Of a stretch of DNA of 64,000 nt, positions 1 to 11,710 are shown piece by piece. Each line of letters starts with the position of its first letter. The stretch's first letter is position 1. The stretch spans positions 29,687,843 through 29,751,842 of the forward strand of contig OZ026600.1 of assembly GCA_964020085.1 (NCBI GenBank). The letters are read 5' to 3'. Both the position numbers and the translations under genes were made by a program. The notes below the pieces were generated by a model. That model worked only from the letters and a program-made list of their open reading frames with translations, had not been told where the DNA came from and ran no database searches. The stretch is from Micromussa lordhowensis. Lineage: Eukaryota; Cnidaria; Anthozoa; Scleractinia; Lobophylliidae.

Positions 1-15
1 AAGCTCCCAGTTGGT

Positions 16-431
16 CTTAGGCCCTATCCACACGTATCCGGATATTTTTTAATCCGCAACTTTTTCTTTCCGGATTCAAAATTTTTCCCGTCTACACGTA
101 GCGTATTCAAATCGAATTCGCCTGTCCACACGCATCCGATGGTACCCGGATTCACTCTAGAGGAACTACGCCTACACGTCGTGCCCCCCTATTGGTTTAT
201 TGTTTTGTAAGAGACTGGACAAGATTTTGCTACGTCATCGCGCGGATTCGAAAGTAATAGGGACTCACCGTCCACACGTTATCGGATTCGTTGCGGATTT
301 ATTTGATTCCAATTCAAAAATACCCAAATTAGCTGCCGAAAGCGCCGGATGCGTGTGCAGGGACAGAAGCCATATCCGCAAAGAAAAAATTGCAGATTCT
401 TAAAATCCGGATACTTGTGATGGGGCCTTAG
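16..431. mobile_element. MITE, PIF/Harbinger-like
   Basis: The ends are inverted copies of each other. The left end reads GGCCCTATCCACACG then TATCCGGATATTT, and the reverse complement of the right end reads GGCCCCATCACAAG then TATCCGGATTTT. Each end is bordered by TTA, which fits a 3-bp target duplication of the PIF/Harbinger type. No transposase is present, so this is a non-autonomous copy. It fills almost all of the sequence upstream of the first visible exon of the cysteine-rich gene that ends at 1669, and so lies in that gene's intron. Assignment to PIF/Harbinger rests only on the end sequence and TTA. Confidence 0.6.
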
Positions 432-499
432 TTTTAAGGCAATAAATTGACAACTAAAAAGGTATAATCAGTTAACTCTCGTATTATTTACCATTGCAG

Positions 500-1669
500 C
501 GAGGAGAAGATGAGAAACAGAGAATGCCTAGAGGAAAGTCTTACAAACAACGCCTTGTGTACGTCAAACGTTCAGCTTCTGGATGAAACCGAAAAAGCTC
601 TTCACGGGACACTGAGTAATGAGCGACTGTTTTGCAACGAGGTGAACTTAAATACCGCTTCACTAGATGAAGATATTCAGTCGCTGGCCGACTGTCAACC
701 AGAGTTTTTCGTTGAAGCAGAAGATTGCGCAAAACCATTTCGCGACAATTTCAAAACCACAACTGCAGCGGAGAGAATAAGCGACCAAACGTGCAGGTTT
801 GTATCACTCGAAAGTCAGTCCTGGGGCGGAAGAAGGGGACAGAGAAGGGACGGGGGGGGGGGGGGGTGCGGGGTTAGGGTGAGGGTTAAGGAGGGTGTTG
901 ATGGTGAAGGTTACGAAAGTTACCTCTCTACGGGTATTGAATAGTAATTCCCGAACAAAGTTCTCCTGTGCTACCCAGACAGAAACTTTACTTTCCACGA
1001 GAATCTATCGCAATGCAGTGGAACGAACCAGGAGCCCTGAACGAACACATTTTCCCCAGCCAGAAAAAAATAGCACGGGGAACGCCTAATTTGCAGAACC
1101 GGCCTGAGATCAGTATAGGTAATCGTATGAATGCGAGTGCAATTAAAATATACACCACGAGTGATATTTGAAAATTTTGTCAAAAATTAAAAGGCGATTG
1201 AAATTTGCAAGAATTTTCAAATGTTATGAGTGGTGTAGATCCTTAGCCGCTCAAGCTTTCATATGATTACTCAATAATTATATGAATGACAAAAAAAAAG
1301 AAAAAGAAAAACGAACGTGCTTGTATTAAGTTTGAATGTAGCGCAAATTTCAAAAAGCCCCGATATATTAGCCTATTCTCAGCCAGTCATAATGAAGTAG
1401 CAATTTCTTAGTCATTATAATAAATCATCAGTAAAAGACATATGTACTGCAAATCTTATTTATGTGTTCTTTTTTGCCATAGTGGATACAAGACAGCCAG
1501 AGAGTGTATCAATAAGGCCAGGGAAGATTTCTGCAATTTTAAGACAGAAGTTCTCGCTATCACTACAAATATAAACAACCCGTTTTGTCCGTCCGGAGCA
1601 GCTACAAAAAGCGTCAGTTTAGTGCTTCAGGTTGCTGCCTGTATTGTCCCACTTCTGTTCTTTTCTTAA
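500..1669 (+). CDS. Cysteine-rich surface protein, 3' part (single-domain paralogue)
   Basis: Two coding exons, 500-796 and 1483-1669, with the gene entering from the left edge. The first follows a CCATTGCAG acceptor and ends TGCAG|GTTTGT. The second follows TTTGCCATAG and ends in TAA at 1667-1669. Splicing closes the frame through an Arg/Ser codon and gives about 161 residues. Cysteines recur in the order REC, ALC, LFC, DC, EDCAKPF, QTC, REC, DFC and NPFCP. The last 19 residues are hydrophobic and end at the stop, as in a GPI-anchor signal. Exon phases (2 then 2) and the TGC-AG splice junction match exons 3-4 and 6-7 of the gene at 3811-11710, so they are paralogues. The family is not recognised. 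The spacing recalls nematode DUF19/T20D4.11-like domains, but that is a guess. The signal-peptide exons must lie outside the window. Confidence 0.72.
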
Positions 1670-2610
1670 GAGGAGAGGGTGCTGTACGTAAGAGCAAATG
1701 CAATAGACTCGTTAAACAGTTAAGCCTGCAGTAGCATCCGGCTTTTGACTCTAAAGATAACACCAGTCACCAACAACAGTTCTTCTTGGATATACCCTCA
1801 ACGAGACGATAACACTAGACCAACTACTTAGACATTCTTTTGTCAAGAAGGCACACAAACGTAGACATAGCGTAGCAGTTGTTATTGTTTCGAGGCTAGG
1901 GGCATTGTTTCTGTTGTTTATAGTATTGTTTGTTAGGATATCGAGCTGTTCACGCGAGACATCGCGAGACATGCTACCCGATACGTATCTTCGTGTTAGT
2001 TAAACCTCTGAAAAAAGCAAAGACAGCTATAGCTAAGCCTAAAGTTACGTCACAAGATAAAATAACCTGTGGTAAGAGTACAAAAATCACTTCCACCCCA
2101 AAATATAAGTCAAGAGATGACTACCATTCGTGCATTGTAGAGCGAACGAACGAGGAGCTACCTCTAGAAAAGTTAGAGGGTTTGTTATGACAACCAGCGA
2201 TGTCCTAAGTACGACATTCTGTAGAAACCAGTTCATAGATTGACGATGTAGACCGTGAAACGGGTTAACTTTGTAACAACTGTATCAATCGTACCTGCCT
2301 TTTGTCTTATGCGGATTGGTTTAGATGAACACGTAGAATATTTAAGAAGCAACCCCAAATCACTGTACAAGAAATACGAAGCGCCCATAAGACAGCTTTG
2401 AATGTGTAGTGCATAATATAACGAGCTTATTTTAACGTTAATAGCCAATAAACGACGTTGGAGTTTACATTTTTAACGACTACAGAATTGTATTAAAATA
2501 CCCTTACCATGGCAACCGTCTACCATCATTTCCTGAGAGGACGTAGAAGCCTTGGGAAGAAAGTTAAGGCTTTTATTCCCTCTCGTTCACTCTATCAGTC
2601 ATTAGGAAAC

Positions 2611-2639
2611 TTAACCCTTTCACCACCAAGGGTCTCCCT

Positions 2640-2681
<42 letters not shown>

Positions 2682-2710
2682 AAAGGGGCCACTGGTGGTG
2701 AAAGGGTTAA
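2611..2710. mobile_element. Miniature piggyBac-like MITE, copy 1
   Basis: The element begins TTAACCCTTTCACCACCA and ends with its near-exact inverse, TGGTGGTGAAAGGGTTAA. TTAA at both borders with a CCCTTT terminus is the pattern of piggyBac-type elements. The 100-bp unit holds one copy of an internal segment containing CGTCTGGCGTTAGACAGAG. No coding capacity. A sister copy lies 14 bp downstream. Confidence 0.65.
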
Positions 2711-2724
2711 GGGAGATAGTTTTT

Positions 2725-2753
2725 TTAACCCTTTCACCACCAAGGGTCTCCCT

Positions 2754-2824
<71 letters not shown>

Positions 2825-2849
2825 GGGCCACTGGTGGTGAAAGGGTTAA
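2725..2849. mobile_element. Miniature piggyBac-like MITE, copy 2
   Basis: Same TTAA-bounded inverted ends as the copy at 2611-2710 and in the same orientation. The internal 25-bp segment (CGTCTGGCGTTAGACAGAG plus flank) is present twice in tandem, which accounts for the extra length. The two elements are separated by only 14 bp. Confidence 0.65.
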
Positions 2850-3289
2850 ACAATGACGACGGCGACGCCAAGGACGACGCCTAGAAAAAATGAACTTACA
2901 TTTTACCGTCGAATTTCGCAGATGCCTAGATCTGCTCAGTGCACCTAACGGTCTCAGAACTTGCTCAAGCTTAATATGTAATGTCAGCGTTCAATTCCGA
3001 AAGAAAAGACAAAAAATTAGCCTCCGTCGTTCACGTTCTCCAAATTACGCAGAACTTGGTTATTTCACGTTGTTGTTCTGCAGAGGACGGCAAAGAAATA
3101 TATTTCATTAGGGTCAAGTTATCGGCGCTAAACAAACGTAGAAGAGTGCCAGGGTCCAACATAAGACTCCAAGAGAAAGCGAGGAATCTTCAATCCTTTA
3201 ACCTCCTTTCCTTCTCCACCTTAGGGACCTTGATAATTTTCTGTGTGAACTCTCGGTGAGTCTTGGTTCACACAACCCTCCAAGTCGTC

Positions 3290-3610
3290 CTAAGCTTTCT
3301 AAAGTCGGATTCTGGAGTCAGTGGGATTCTAGATTCTTAAGTCGGATTCTGGAGTCGGATTCCCGATTCTTAAGTCGGATTCTGGAGTCGGATTCTCGAT
3401 TCTTAAGTCGGATTCACCAGGTTGTCTTAAGTTTTCTTAAATCGGATCCCGGAGTCGGATTCTCGATTCTAAAGTCGGATTCTGGAGTAGGATTCTCGAT
3501 TCTCAAGTCGGATTCACCAGGTTGTCCTAAGTTTTTTTAAGTCGGATCCTGGAGTCGGATTCTCGATTCTAAAGTTGGATTCACCAGGTTGTCCTAAGTT
3601 TTCAAAACTC
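3290..3610. repeat. Higher-order minisatellite
   Basis: Tandem repeats are built from GTCGGATTCTGGA and GTCGGATTCTCGATTCT sub-units, about 33 bp combined. Every few sub-units they are punctuated by GTCGGATTCACCAGGTTGTC and CTAAGTTTT, giving a larger period of roughly 100-120 bp. The frame reading through it (repeats of SRFLSRILESD) is a by-product of the repeat and is not called as a gene. Confidence 0.8.
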
Positions 3611-3810
3611 GGTTCATAGATCCTTAAGGAATAAGCGTCTCAGGTTTTATTTCTGAGTAACAAAGAAATTATTTACACGCTTTTTTTTAACAAAACAAAA
3701 ACGTCCTGTTTTACAAGGTCGAACGAGCCACGAGCACTGTCCGCGGAATCCTCATCTCATCCTTCATTTCTGTATACAACCACTCACCCGATTCGGCTAA
3801 ATATAACACG

Positions 3811-6800
3811 TCAAAATTTTAAATTTCTTGCATGCAGCAGGTGAAGAACAAGACTAAAAATTATAGACACGAAACCTGCCCAGTTATAACTTGCACCACT
3901 CACGTTGCTTCCTCCGGTTTCTTTCTCGCTTCCATTGATGCAAAACGAGTTATAAGAATCTTTAATTATGTAAGCAACGTCTCTTTTAAACTTACAATGA
4001 GAATTCTGCGCGACATTGGAACAGTGTACCGCCTTGCGAAAATTCCTGAAGAAAAGAAAAAGAAACAAAGGTATCAAATGAAAAGGAACATGAATGTAGA
4101 GAGTGCGAAAATCACCTCGCGTGCACGAGGGCACGCGACGCAGGCTCGGCAAACCGGCTTAGAATAAAAGACTACTAGTAGTCAGCGGTCGTTCGACATT
4201 TGGACAGGTAAGTACTTGGTCTATCTCTTATCATAGTGTATTTAGAACGTAGCATAATATATTTATCCTTATCAGAGTGTATTAGATACACTATAATATC
4301 TGGAAGGAATACATGAAGTACTTAGGTTTGGACAAATGGGTGGGTTCCGTACAGAAGCTGAATTAAGAAATGCTTTACAATGGGGTTTGAGCTTCGAGAT
4401 ACAAGAGTAATCAAAACTGGAGGAGACACAATTAATGCAATGGAATTGCCTAGTTAAGCTAAGTTTTCTTCAGGGGAGAAATGGCTAGTAATAGCAGTGA
4501 ATATAGCTTCGCCATCAGAGTAATTCAACAAACCGCATGATTAAAATTATACATTGCTACACCCTCGTTGACGGGCACAGAGTGTGAAATAATTGCATTC
4601 GTAATATGCTAAAAAATATATGTACCTGCAAAATTCACCAGCAGTGCTGTTTCGTGTTGCGTACTCGGTTCTGACTGGTTTCGCACATTTCTCCATCTCA
4701 GAAAAGAATTCTCTGCTACAAGGGACTAAAGGACGCACTTTGAAGTCCAGATCAATGCCCCGTAGGTTCACCGCTTCACAAAAGAATCTGCGACCTCGCA
4801 GCACTGCCGTGGCAGCCTTCTCTACGTCACCCTTGAGACGTTCATTATTCGAGTAGTCTTTACAGGTCTGGGATAGCTGTTTATCGAGACATGCTCTCAG
4901 CTCTGTGTATGCAGTCCTTGTTTTGACAAAGGCAAAGAAAAATCATTAGGGCACCAGATTAAATTAGTTCGTCAAATGTATGGCTTTTATGTAAGCCGAT
5001 TGAAAGTGATAGAGTGATCGTGCTTTGAAAAGTACGAGCTATGTCACAAATGCGATATCCTCTTTAAAAATAAAACCAATCACAATATAACGCAATCTTT
5101 TTGCATCAGTCACAGCCATTCATGTTTTCTCTCCTTCTTTTGTCAGAGCTTTGGTATTTGTTTGTTTATTTGCTTGTTAGTTTGTTTATTTTCTTGTTTT
5201 CTTGTTTGTTTGTTTATTTATTTATTTGCTTGTTAATATGCTTGGTTTTTCAAGCTTAGGTTATCATTATTTCGAAGTTTCCTTCGACTTGAAGGGAACT
5301 TCGTGTATCACAATCACAAAATATGACTATTCATGGTGACATGGCCTCACAAACTAAGTCAGTTAAAGAAGTCGACTCAACGACTGAGTTAAACATTGAT
5401 TTATTGAGCGAGCTGCATGATGGTCTTACCAAGTACAGTCATCGGTTTGCCCACACATAAGGAACAAAGTTTATGCCAAAATAAACAAAGAAAATTGTTG
5501 ACAAACTGCACATACCCGCAATTAGGTTTTTCACTGCTAATAAAACTCTTCAAGAAGCTCTTCTCGCAATTCACGGCAGTTTTGTATACTAAGCCTGCTG
5601 TGCATGAGAGGGGACTGGCAAGATCCTTACAACCTGCCAATGTTGTTAATAAACAATAAAAACAAACGATGTCATTTTATAACAGACAGACGGATAGGCA
5701 GACACTTACTCACTCACACATACAGAAGAACTAGACAGACAGACAACAAAAAGACAAACACAGAAGATCTACAACAACACACCTTTATTTGCCTTGTACA
5801 TACATGCATACATACAGACAAACAGACAGACAGACAGAAAGACAGACAGACAGACAGACAGACAGAAAGACAGACAGACAGACAACAGACAGACAGACAG
5901 AAAGACAGACAGACAGAAAGACAGACAGACAGACAGACAGACAACAGACAGACAGGCAGTCCGACAGACAGACAACAAAAAGACAAACATGCAGAAGATC
6001 TACAACAACACACCTTTATTTGCCTTGTACAGACAAACAGACAGACAGAAAGACAGACAGACAGGCAGGCAGTCAGACGGACAAGATCTAGACAGACAGA
6101 CAACCAGCCAGACAGAAGATCTAGACAGATAGACAGATCCAGACAGACAGACAGATACTCGCAGTAAGGGATTATCCATACCGTTTGTATATAGTAGTGG
6201 GTCTGTGTTGTTTGGACAGAATGGATTATAAGTATCTCTCGACAGCTGTTCACATATTTCACAATTTGCTTTGGCTTTTTCAGTTATGCATTCCTTTGCA
6301 ACAGCATATTCCCTACAAAAAGCAATATTCAATGACAAGAAGTAAATACATGAATGATCATCGCAGTTATGTACATATCTTAAGCCGTTTTGAAGAGATC
6401 TGTAATGTATTCACTAAATTATCTGATTTACTTGGAACAATAGAGGCACAGAAATAAATTGAAGCAAGTTCCTTGTGGACCAGTGACTTTTTCACTCAGT
6501 TACCCAACAGGTACAGTAAGCTCGATGTGAGACACTGCCATGTGCCTTGTGTGGTAGTACGTAATTTTTTTGCCTCGGAAAGCACTTTTCTGAACCCTGG
6601 GTAAGAACAAAAAATGGGAAGAAATACCTAAAATCTTACCACACAAGCCTCACCTGCACAATAGCGGGTCAGACCGGTTTGCATTCAATCTATCTCGAAA
6701 GGATCTCCAGCAGAATTCCGTGTCCATAAATGCTTGTGACTTGCACTTGATTAAACTGAGAAAAACCTTATTGATTTCCGAGTCTTGATATGTCACGTCA

Positions 6801-9800
6801 CCACAGTGGTATGCCTGATGAAGGATTAGCGACGTCACTGGGTCAACATACGCAACAGGCAGGCCTGCCAAGCAGCTTGCGATATGTTTCCTCAAGCAAG
6901 ACTTTTCCCCTTCATACTCATAACTGTAAGAGCGACAAGAACAGCAGCTCAGTTTAGGTTAGTCTACTTTAAGGCGTTCATTTGAAGCGACACGCACGCT
7001 TCCAGTACGGAAGAGCATTGCGTGACAAATGCGAATATCGCAGTTCGTCACAATGTCACGTATGTGGTCATAAATTGGAAGCTCTCAAGAACGTTTCTAG
7101 CGGCTTCATGCAAAGCGAAGTCCCAAGCAGTGTACTGCGCTCATAAATTTCCAGATAAATCTTAGGGTGGGATGGAAAATGCGGTGTGCAAAATGCCGTG
7201 TGGAAAATGAGGAATGTAGAATGCGCACTGTTCCCTTTAAGCTTCTTGTTCTTTTTTTTTTTTTCGTTTTGTTTTGTTTCTTTGTACATCAAGAAATAAC
7301 AAACTCTTGCCAAAGGTAAAAAAAAAAAACACATCTATACATATCAAGCGGACAACATAGACCAGAAATAATTCTCGTCGATGGCCTTGTCAATGAGATG
7401 ATAACTGAAATAACAGGCTTAATCCATCGAGACTGATTATTACCAGGAGCCCATAGTGATGGGCTCCTGTTATTACCCATAAAGGTGGGCGTTCAGACAG
7501 CCAAACCTCTCCAGGTGACTCCCAAACAAACAACATCAGGTTACATGTATTGGAAAAAATAAATCTGGTAGTTTTATCACTGTTGTAGACATATCTAGGA
7601 AACAACCTGTAAGAAAGCGAGCCATAGCCAAAAGTCGTACTTCTAACCACTCAGCTGTGTTCGATCGGAAATCCGCAAATCTGATTGGGTAACAACTCGA
7701 GAAAGTTTGGCAGACTCAAAGTGGCTGGCTGAGGAGACAATTGCCTGTCGGCTCGTGTTCCCACAACATTTTCGTTCTCCCAAACTTCAACTCGTGTTTC
7801 TAAAATAGAATAACTCAGTAGAAACATGGAAAACGTTTTATCGTTCTTAAAGATTTATTTTATTTATTTTAAAGTATTTTTCCAATGCTTAAGTTATAAG
7901 CTTATTGCACGGTTTTACCTACCTGCAGTTTGTATTTGGCTTAGTCTGTAAATTCTTTATCATTGCTCTCTGGCATTGCTGGCCGTTAGATATGAAGTAT
8001 GTTGTGTTACAGACTCCTACCATAGCAGCACTGGTATCCAGCAATAACCCTGCAAAGCATGCACGACCGATATTCAGTCTCCAAATTCTTTGTTTGTTTT
8101 TTTGTTTGTTTTGCTGGGATACAAAACATGGACCCGAACGCGCATTTTTATTGTAGGTTAAAATTCCCTTTTATCAAATTCAGTATTACAAAAGAAAATC
8201 CGCTATAGCCGGAAAGAGTCTCCTACCTCTTAACCCCCGTCCAACTTCAATCTCTAAGTTGCAAACGACTACCCAGCAATCGCTGGCTTTGTATCAGTTA
8301 TATAAAGACTCGTTTTCTTGATAAAAATCGTTTTCACGGATTGCAGTTTGTGTACAATAGTGAAAAGGGTAAATGTCGAACGAAGCCTAAATGGCCAATT
8401 TAGGTTTTGTTTGATTGTTTTGTTGCTGCTGCTGTTGTTACTGTTGTTTTCCCTTTTAAAGATTATGGTATTGGAGTCCAAACATACCAACTGGTCCTTG
8501 AATCACGGTATGAGAGAGAACTCCGCTAAAAAATTTTCTTCCGCTTTCAGCAGTTTTCAGTTTCGTTCATCAGCTTTGGTTTCTTTCGATCTGAAGGCAG
8601 TTTTTCATGTATCAAGTCAAATTATGTATGCACAGCATCATTTATAACTTTCCGTAGTTCTTTGTTGGTACATGTGTATACTGTAAGTCACTGGGAGGAA
8701 ACTGAAGAATAATCAGGAAGAAAAAATCATTGTAGGATTAAGTATTTTTGTTTCCGACCAGTTTGCCCTACTGCCCAGTTTGCCCTTTTCGTTGAAAAGG
8801 ACAGTGTCCTTTTCAACGAAAGCCTTAACTTCTCTGTCAAAAGCGTGACAAGAGCAAAGAAGCAAGTATTATAAGGCTCCATCCACACTTCGCCGGAGGA
8901 ATTTGAAAACGCAGCTTTATTTCTACGGCTAGGCCTTCCGTCCACACTAATCCGTCACGAAAACGGAGCATTTAACCCTTAACGTCCTAACCACGCATAT
9001 ATGCGTATATAATTGGTCATGCTCTTTGTACCACTTGTGACGTCATCAATTTAACGCCACCAGATATTCTTGATAAGCAGATTATAGAGCTAGGATAGGT
9101 CTATCCGCACAACTGTCCGTTTTGGATATCGACCGCTTTCCGACGGAGCAATTGGAAGAAAACGTGATGAGTTTTTGGGGCAAAAAGGGTGACAAAAAGG
9201 TCCATTATACCTACAATGGATCAAGAACCCATTTCCAAGGTTTACCCATTATAAATACCCAACTTTTTACGGGCGACAGAAAGGATATGAGTAGTAGAAG
9301 ATAACGAGAATAAAAGGGCAAAGAGAAAGGAAAGGAGAAGGGCAAATTTTGGCTTATGCGCATGCGCCCAATTAAAATATTGTACATTTATGTGCCTCAT
9401 CTTCAAAGAAAACTTCCTTTTTAGTAGAAAATCGCTTTTTCAGTAAATGTGAGGTCCATTTAGCGTTATGGCAGCAAAAAATCGGATTTTACGGCAGAAA
9501 ACGGCATTTTTTAGTGTCCAGTTAGGATGTTAAGGGTTAAAACGCTCTTCTTCGGCTTTCGTTTTCCTGTGGACGAAAACATTTGAAAATGGAGTTTTTC
9601 GAAAACTATGACATCACGGCAACAATGTGAGTTTCACTGCCCGAGTTTTCCTCGACCACAAATACAAAATGACCAGTTTTTTTTTTTTTACTTCCTCCAG
9701 CATAGTGTGGACGGGAAATATTTGAGGCGTTTTCAAGTGGTACCGGTACTATGATCAAATTTTTACCCCTTGATTTTTTAAGTGTATCACGTAGAATTCC

Positions 9801-10184
9801 ACACGATGGAAGAATGAAAATGGCGTGAACCGTTTGCAAATATCTGCATTGGTTCCGGAGATATTTAAGTTTGAAAAATGTGTAAATTATGCAAATGACA
9901 TTACTGATGACGTCGTACACTCAACCCAAAATTATATCAAGCATATAAATAGAGCTATCTTGGCCAATTTTCAGCACAGACCATTGAAACTTGGTAAGCT
10001 AATAGTTCTAAAAGAAACACACGTATGGCTATGAATAATTCTGTTCCCATGGTAACTCAGCTCGAAAAACACTACCTAAGGTCACAAACTCGAGCTTACA
10101 TCAGCACCATCAGCAAATACCAAAACGGAACGCCATGCTCGTATTGTGGAGCACATTTACTAGAATCTTACTGCAAAGAATCAA

Positions 10185-10217
<33 letters not shown>

Positions 10218-11710
10218 CTTCATCATATTTGATCAAAACCTGGTTGAGTGTATGACGTCATCACTTGGCGAATTTGCATATTTTAAAACCTTGAATATAT
10301 CTCTGGATCGAAAAGAGATATCTGAAAAAAGTAAACAGCATTTTTCATCTCATAAAAGACTATTTGTTGATGTCTAAAACAGCTTGAATGGGAAAGATGT
10401 GATTTTGGTTATAGTACCACTTTCTAAGTGAAACCTTTGTTTTCAAATTCCTCTGGGTCCAAATCTACCCGAAATGACTTTCTTCAGACGCTATATATGA
10501 CAGCTTTGCTCGAGTGATTTTCTCTTTGAAACACAGGCCACAGGTTTATCTACATCACTCACCCTGGGTGAGAGTTACCTTATACTCAGACGTCAGGAGT
10601 CTTGTGGATAATTTATTTTGGAAGCTTATTCCTATCGTTGCTATCTTGCTTATCTATTATCAAAATATTGCATTTCCGAGACAAAACTGAAGACAATAGA
10701 AATTTGCTGTATCTTCAAAGCAGTGAAATTCCAAATATTCATTTGTGTTTACGTTCGGGAGAAAGCTGCAGAAAGCTTCTATATTCCGCCCACAAGATAA
10801 ACACAATGTGTCAGCGTCCAAATAAAGAAAAATAAAATGATAGAATGCGATGCACTGAGATATCACGAATGACCTTTAGTGTTATTTATACATATACATG
10901 TATGTCAAACGCCCGGGTCAGACGAAAACGACTAAGTAGAACATGGCCGTCCGATGCCTTCACGTGATGTCTTATTTCCGCGGCGTCGAAAGAAGTGTAC
11001 TTTTGCTTTCCTCTTTCCTACGATGCCTTATAACTGTTTAAACAGGATTGTTACCCCATCGTCAAACTTCCCATTTTACTCCTGTTTAGAACATGGTAAG
11101 CTCTTCAGCTGATAAGCACAAATTATCGAACTAGTTATTCTTCGACAAATGTAAACATAATTCGATGACCAAAGTGCAGTTTAAAAAACTATTTGGCTGG
11201 CGTGAGGGACCGTGTCGAAAACCTCCGACTGGGAAAGAAATCGCTATTGCTTTAAATCAAAATACAACTTAAATTGATGAGAATGTATTCGTTTCTTAAT
11301 GGATACCACGATGAATAGCTTGTTTATTATTCCATGCGCGCTGCATTGTTCAAGGATAAATTCAATCAAGCGGCGAATTGACATTAGTCGCGAAACTCGG
11401 CCAAATTTTTTGGTAGTCTTAAATCGTTTAACAAGAAATTTATCTGTTCTTTTTTTTTTTCCTTCTATTCCTTAGCCTGTGATGAAACGTTTCATCAAGC
11501 GCAAAGGGAACTAGAAATTGACCTATTCTTTCCCATCTTTAAGAAGGAATGTTAAATTAGAAATCGGCAGACAATGACGGGCTTCACTTTTCTGCTCAAT
11601 CGAGCGATCAAATCTAAAGTAAAGTTATTATGAATCAAAAAACGTGGAATTAAAATATTTAGAATCTTACCTGCGATAAAGAGGGCAAAATACGTCGCAA
11701 ATGCCGACAT
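3811..11710 (-). CDS. Two-domain cysteine-rich secreted/anchored protein (complete, 7 exons)
   Basis: Exons in coding order are 11710-11671, 8049-7923, 6923-6654, 6312-6182, 5633-5516, 4916-4626 and 4045-3811. They sum to 1212 bp, or 404 codons with the stop, and all six junctions are GT-AG and in frame. Exon 1 encodes MSAFATYFALFIA, and the hydrophobic run continues into exon 2, forming a signal peptide. Exons 2-4 and 5-7 encode two copies of one cysteine-rich domain of about 160-170 residues. Matching landmarks are QQC/NC in exons 2 and 5, the FC...F...C-Arg junction ending exons 3 and 6, and NPFCP/NSFCI in exons 4 and 7. The phase pattern repeats exactly. The C-terminus has a hydrophobic segment (GFVSIIFSLVLHLL) after a Ser/Gly-rich linker, which could be a GPI signal or membrane anchor. 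The family is not recognised. Exon 2 has the weakest acceptor. A TATA-like TTTATAAA lies only about 26 bp upstream of the ATG. Confidence 0.74.
5666..6165. repeat. (CAGA)n microsatellite with duplicated core
   Basis: A long tetranucleotide tract of CAGA/CTGT units with AAAG, ACAA and GGCA variants. A roughly 75-bp non-repetitive block, containing ACAACAACACACCTTTATTT and CAGAAGATCT, occurs twice (about 5738-5815 and 5967-6040). The tract therefore grew by segmental duplication as well as by slippage. It occupies the intron between exons 4 and 5 of the gene at 3811-11710. Long frames through it, such as TDRQ or CLSV repeats, are artefacts. Confidence 0.9.
7437..7465. repeat. Short inverted repeat CAGGAGCCCA...TGGGCTCCTG
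   Basis: Ten-base arms with a short loop. The same core, as an uninterrupted 20-base palindrome, is at 43618-43637 in an intron of the nidogen-like gene. It is a dispersed palindromic repeat and sits in intron 2 of the gene at 3811-11710. Confidence 0.5.
8787..8821. repeat. Perfect 17-bp inverted repeat with a 1-nt centre
   Basis: Left arm TTTCGTTGAAAAGGACA, centre G, right arm the exact reverse complement. It lies in intron 1 of the gene at 3811-11710. It could be a cruciform, the relic of a palindromic duplication, or the core of a foldback element. No function can be assigned. Confidence 0.7.
8876..9720. repeat. Dispersed repeat interrupted by a MITE
   Basis: The stretches on both sides of the element at 8972-9540 match parts of 44080-44300. 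Shared features are TTTATTTCTAC, TCACGAAAACGGAGC, TCGAAAACTATGACATCA and a 'tgtggacg' segment. The repeat is thus an older dispersed element, with one copy split here and another intact copy in intron 3 of the nidogen-like gene. Confidence 0.6.
8972..9540. mobile_element. piggyBac-like MITE (TTAA-bounded, about 570 bp)
   Basis: Begins TTAACCCTTAACGTCCTAAC and ends with its inverse, GTTAGGATGTTAAGGGTTAA, with one mismatch. TTAA lies at both borders. A short open frame inside (9122-9304) has no recognisable domain. The element interrupts the dispersed repeat at 8876-9720, and the related uninterrupted copy near 44130 has a single TTAA at the matching point. Confidence 0.72.
9733..10424. mobile_element. 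MITE of the AGTGCCACTATGA family, copy 1
   Basis: Shares most of its length with 48903-49733, including TATGATCAAATTTTTACCCC near the left end, ATCTGCATTGGTTC, TGATGACGTC and a right end reading TATAGTACCACTTT. The left end is altered (AGTGGTACCGGTACTATGA). Short open frames in it are not conserved between copies. It sits in intron 1 of the gene at 3811-11710. Confidence 0.6.

Larger units (their letters stand above)
1670..3810. other. Intergenic gap between convergent genes
   Basis: No supportable gene is present. The gap holds two adjacent TTAA-flanked MITEs (2611-2849) and a higher-order minisatellite (about 3290-3610). Open frames here have no splice context or recognisable domains. Confidence 0.6.

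Noticed and set aside
3256..3540. Open frame with SRFLSRILESD repeats
   Set aside because: By-product of the minisatellite period being near a multiple of three.
3290..3610. CRISPR-like array
   Set aside because: Repeats are contiguous without unique spacers, and the genome is eukaryotic.
6182..6312. Exon 4 of the cysteine-rich gene as the last exon of a separate gene reading into the repeat
   Set aside because: The phase-1 donor at 6181 joins it in frame to exon 5, and the seven exons then sum to a whole number of codons with one stop.
5604..6338. Long open frames on both strands with TDRQ or CLSV repeats
   Set aside because: They are translations of the CAGA/CTGT microsatellite. A GTATGG donor at 6181 and the acceptor before 5633 splice it out and keep the frame.
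11085..11105. ATG directly followed by GTAAGC after a pyrimidine-rich stretch, like a ribosomal-protein first exon
   Set aside because: The only good acceptor nearby (before 11475) gives a 13-residue frame, and the site lies in intron 1 of a gene on the other strand.
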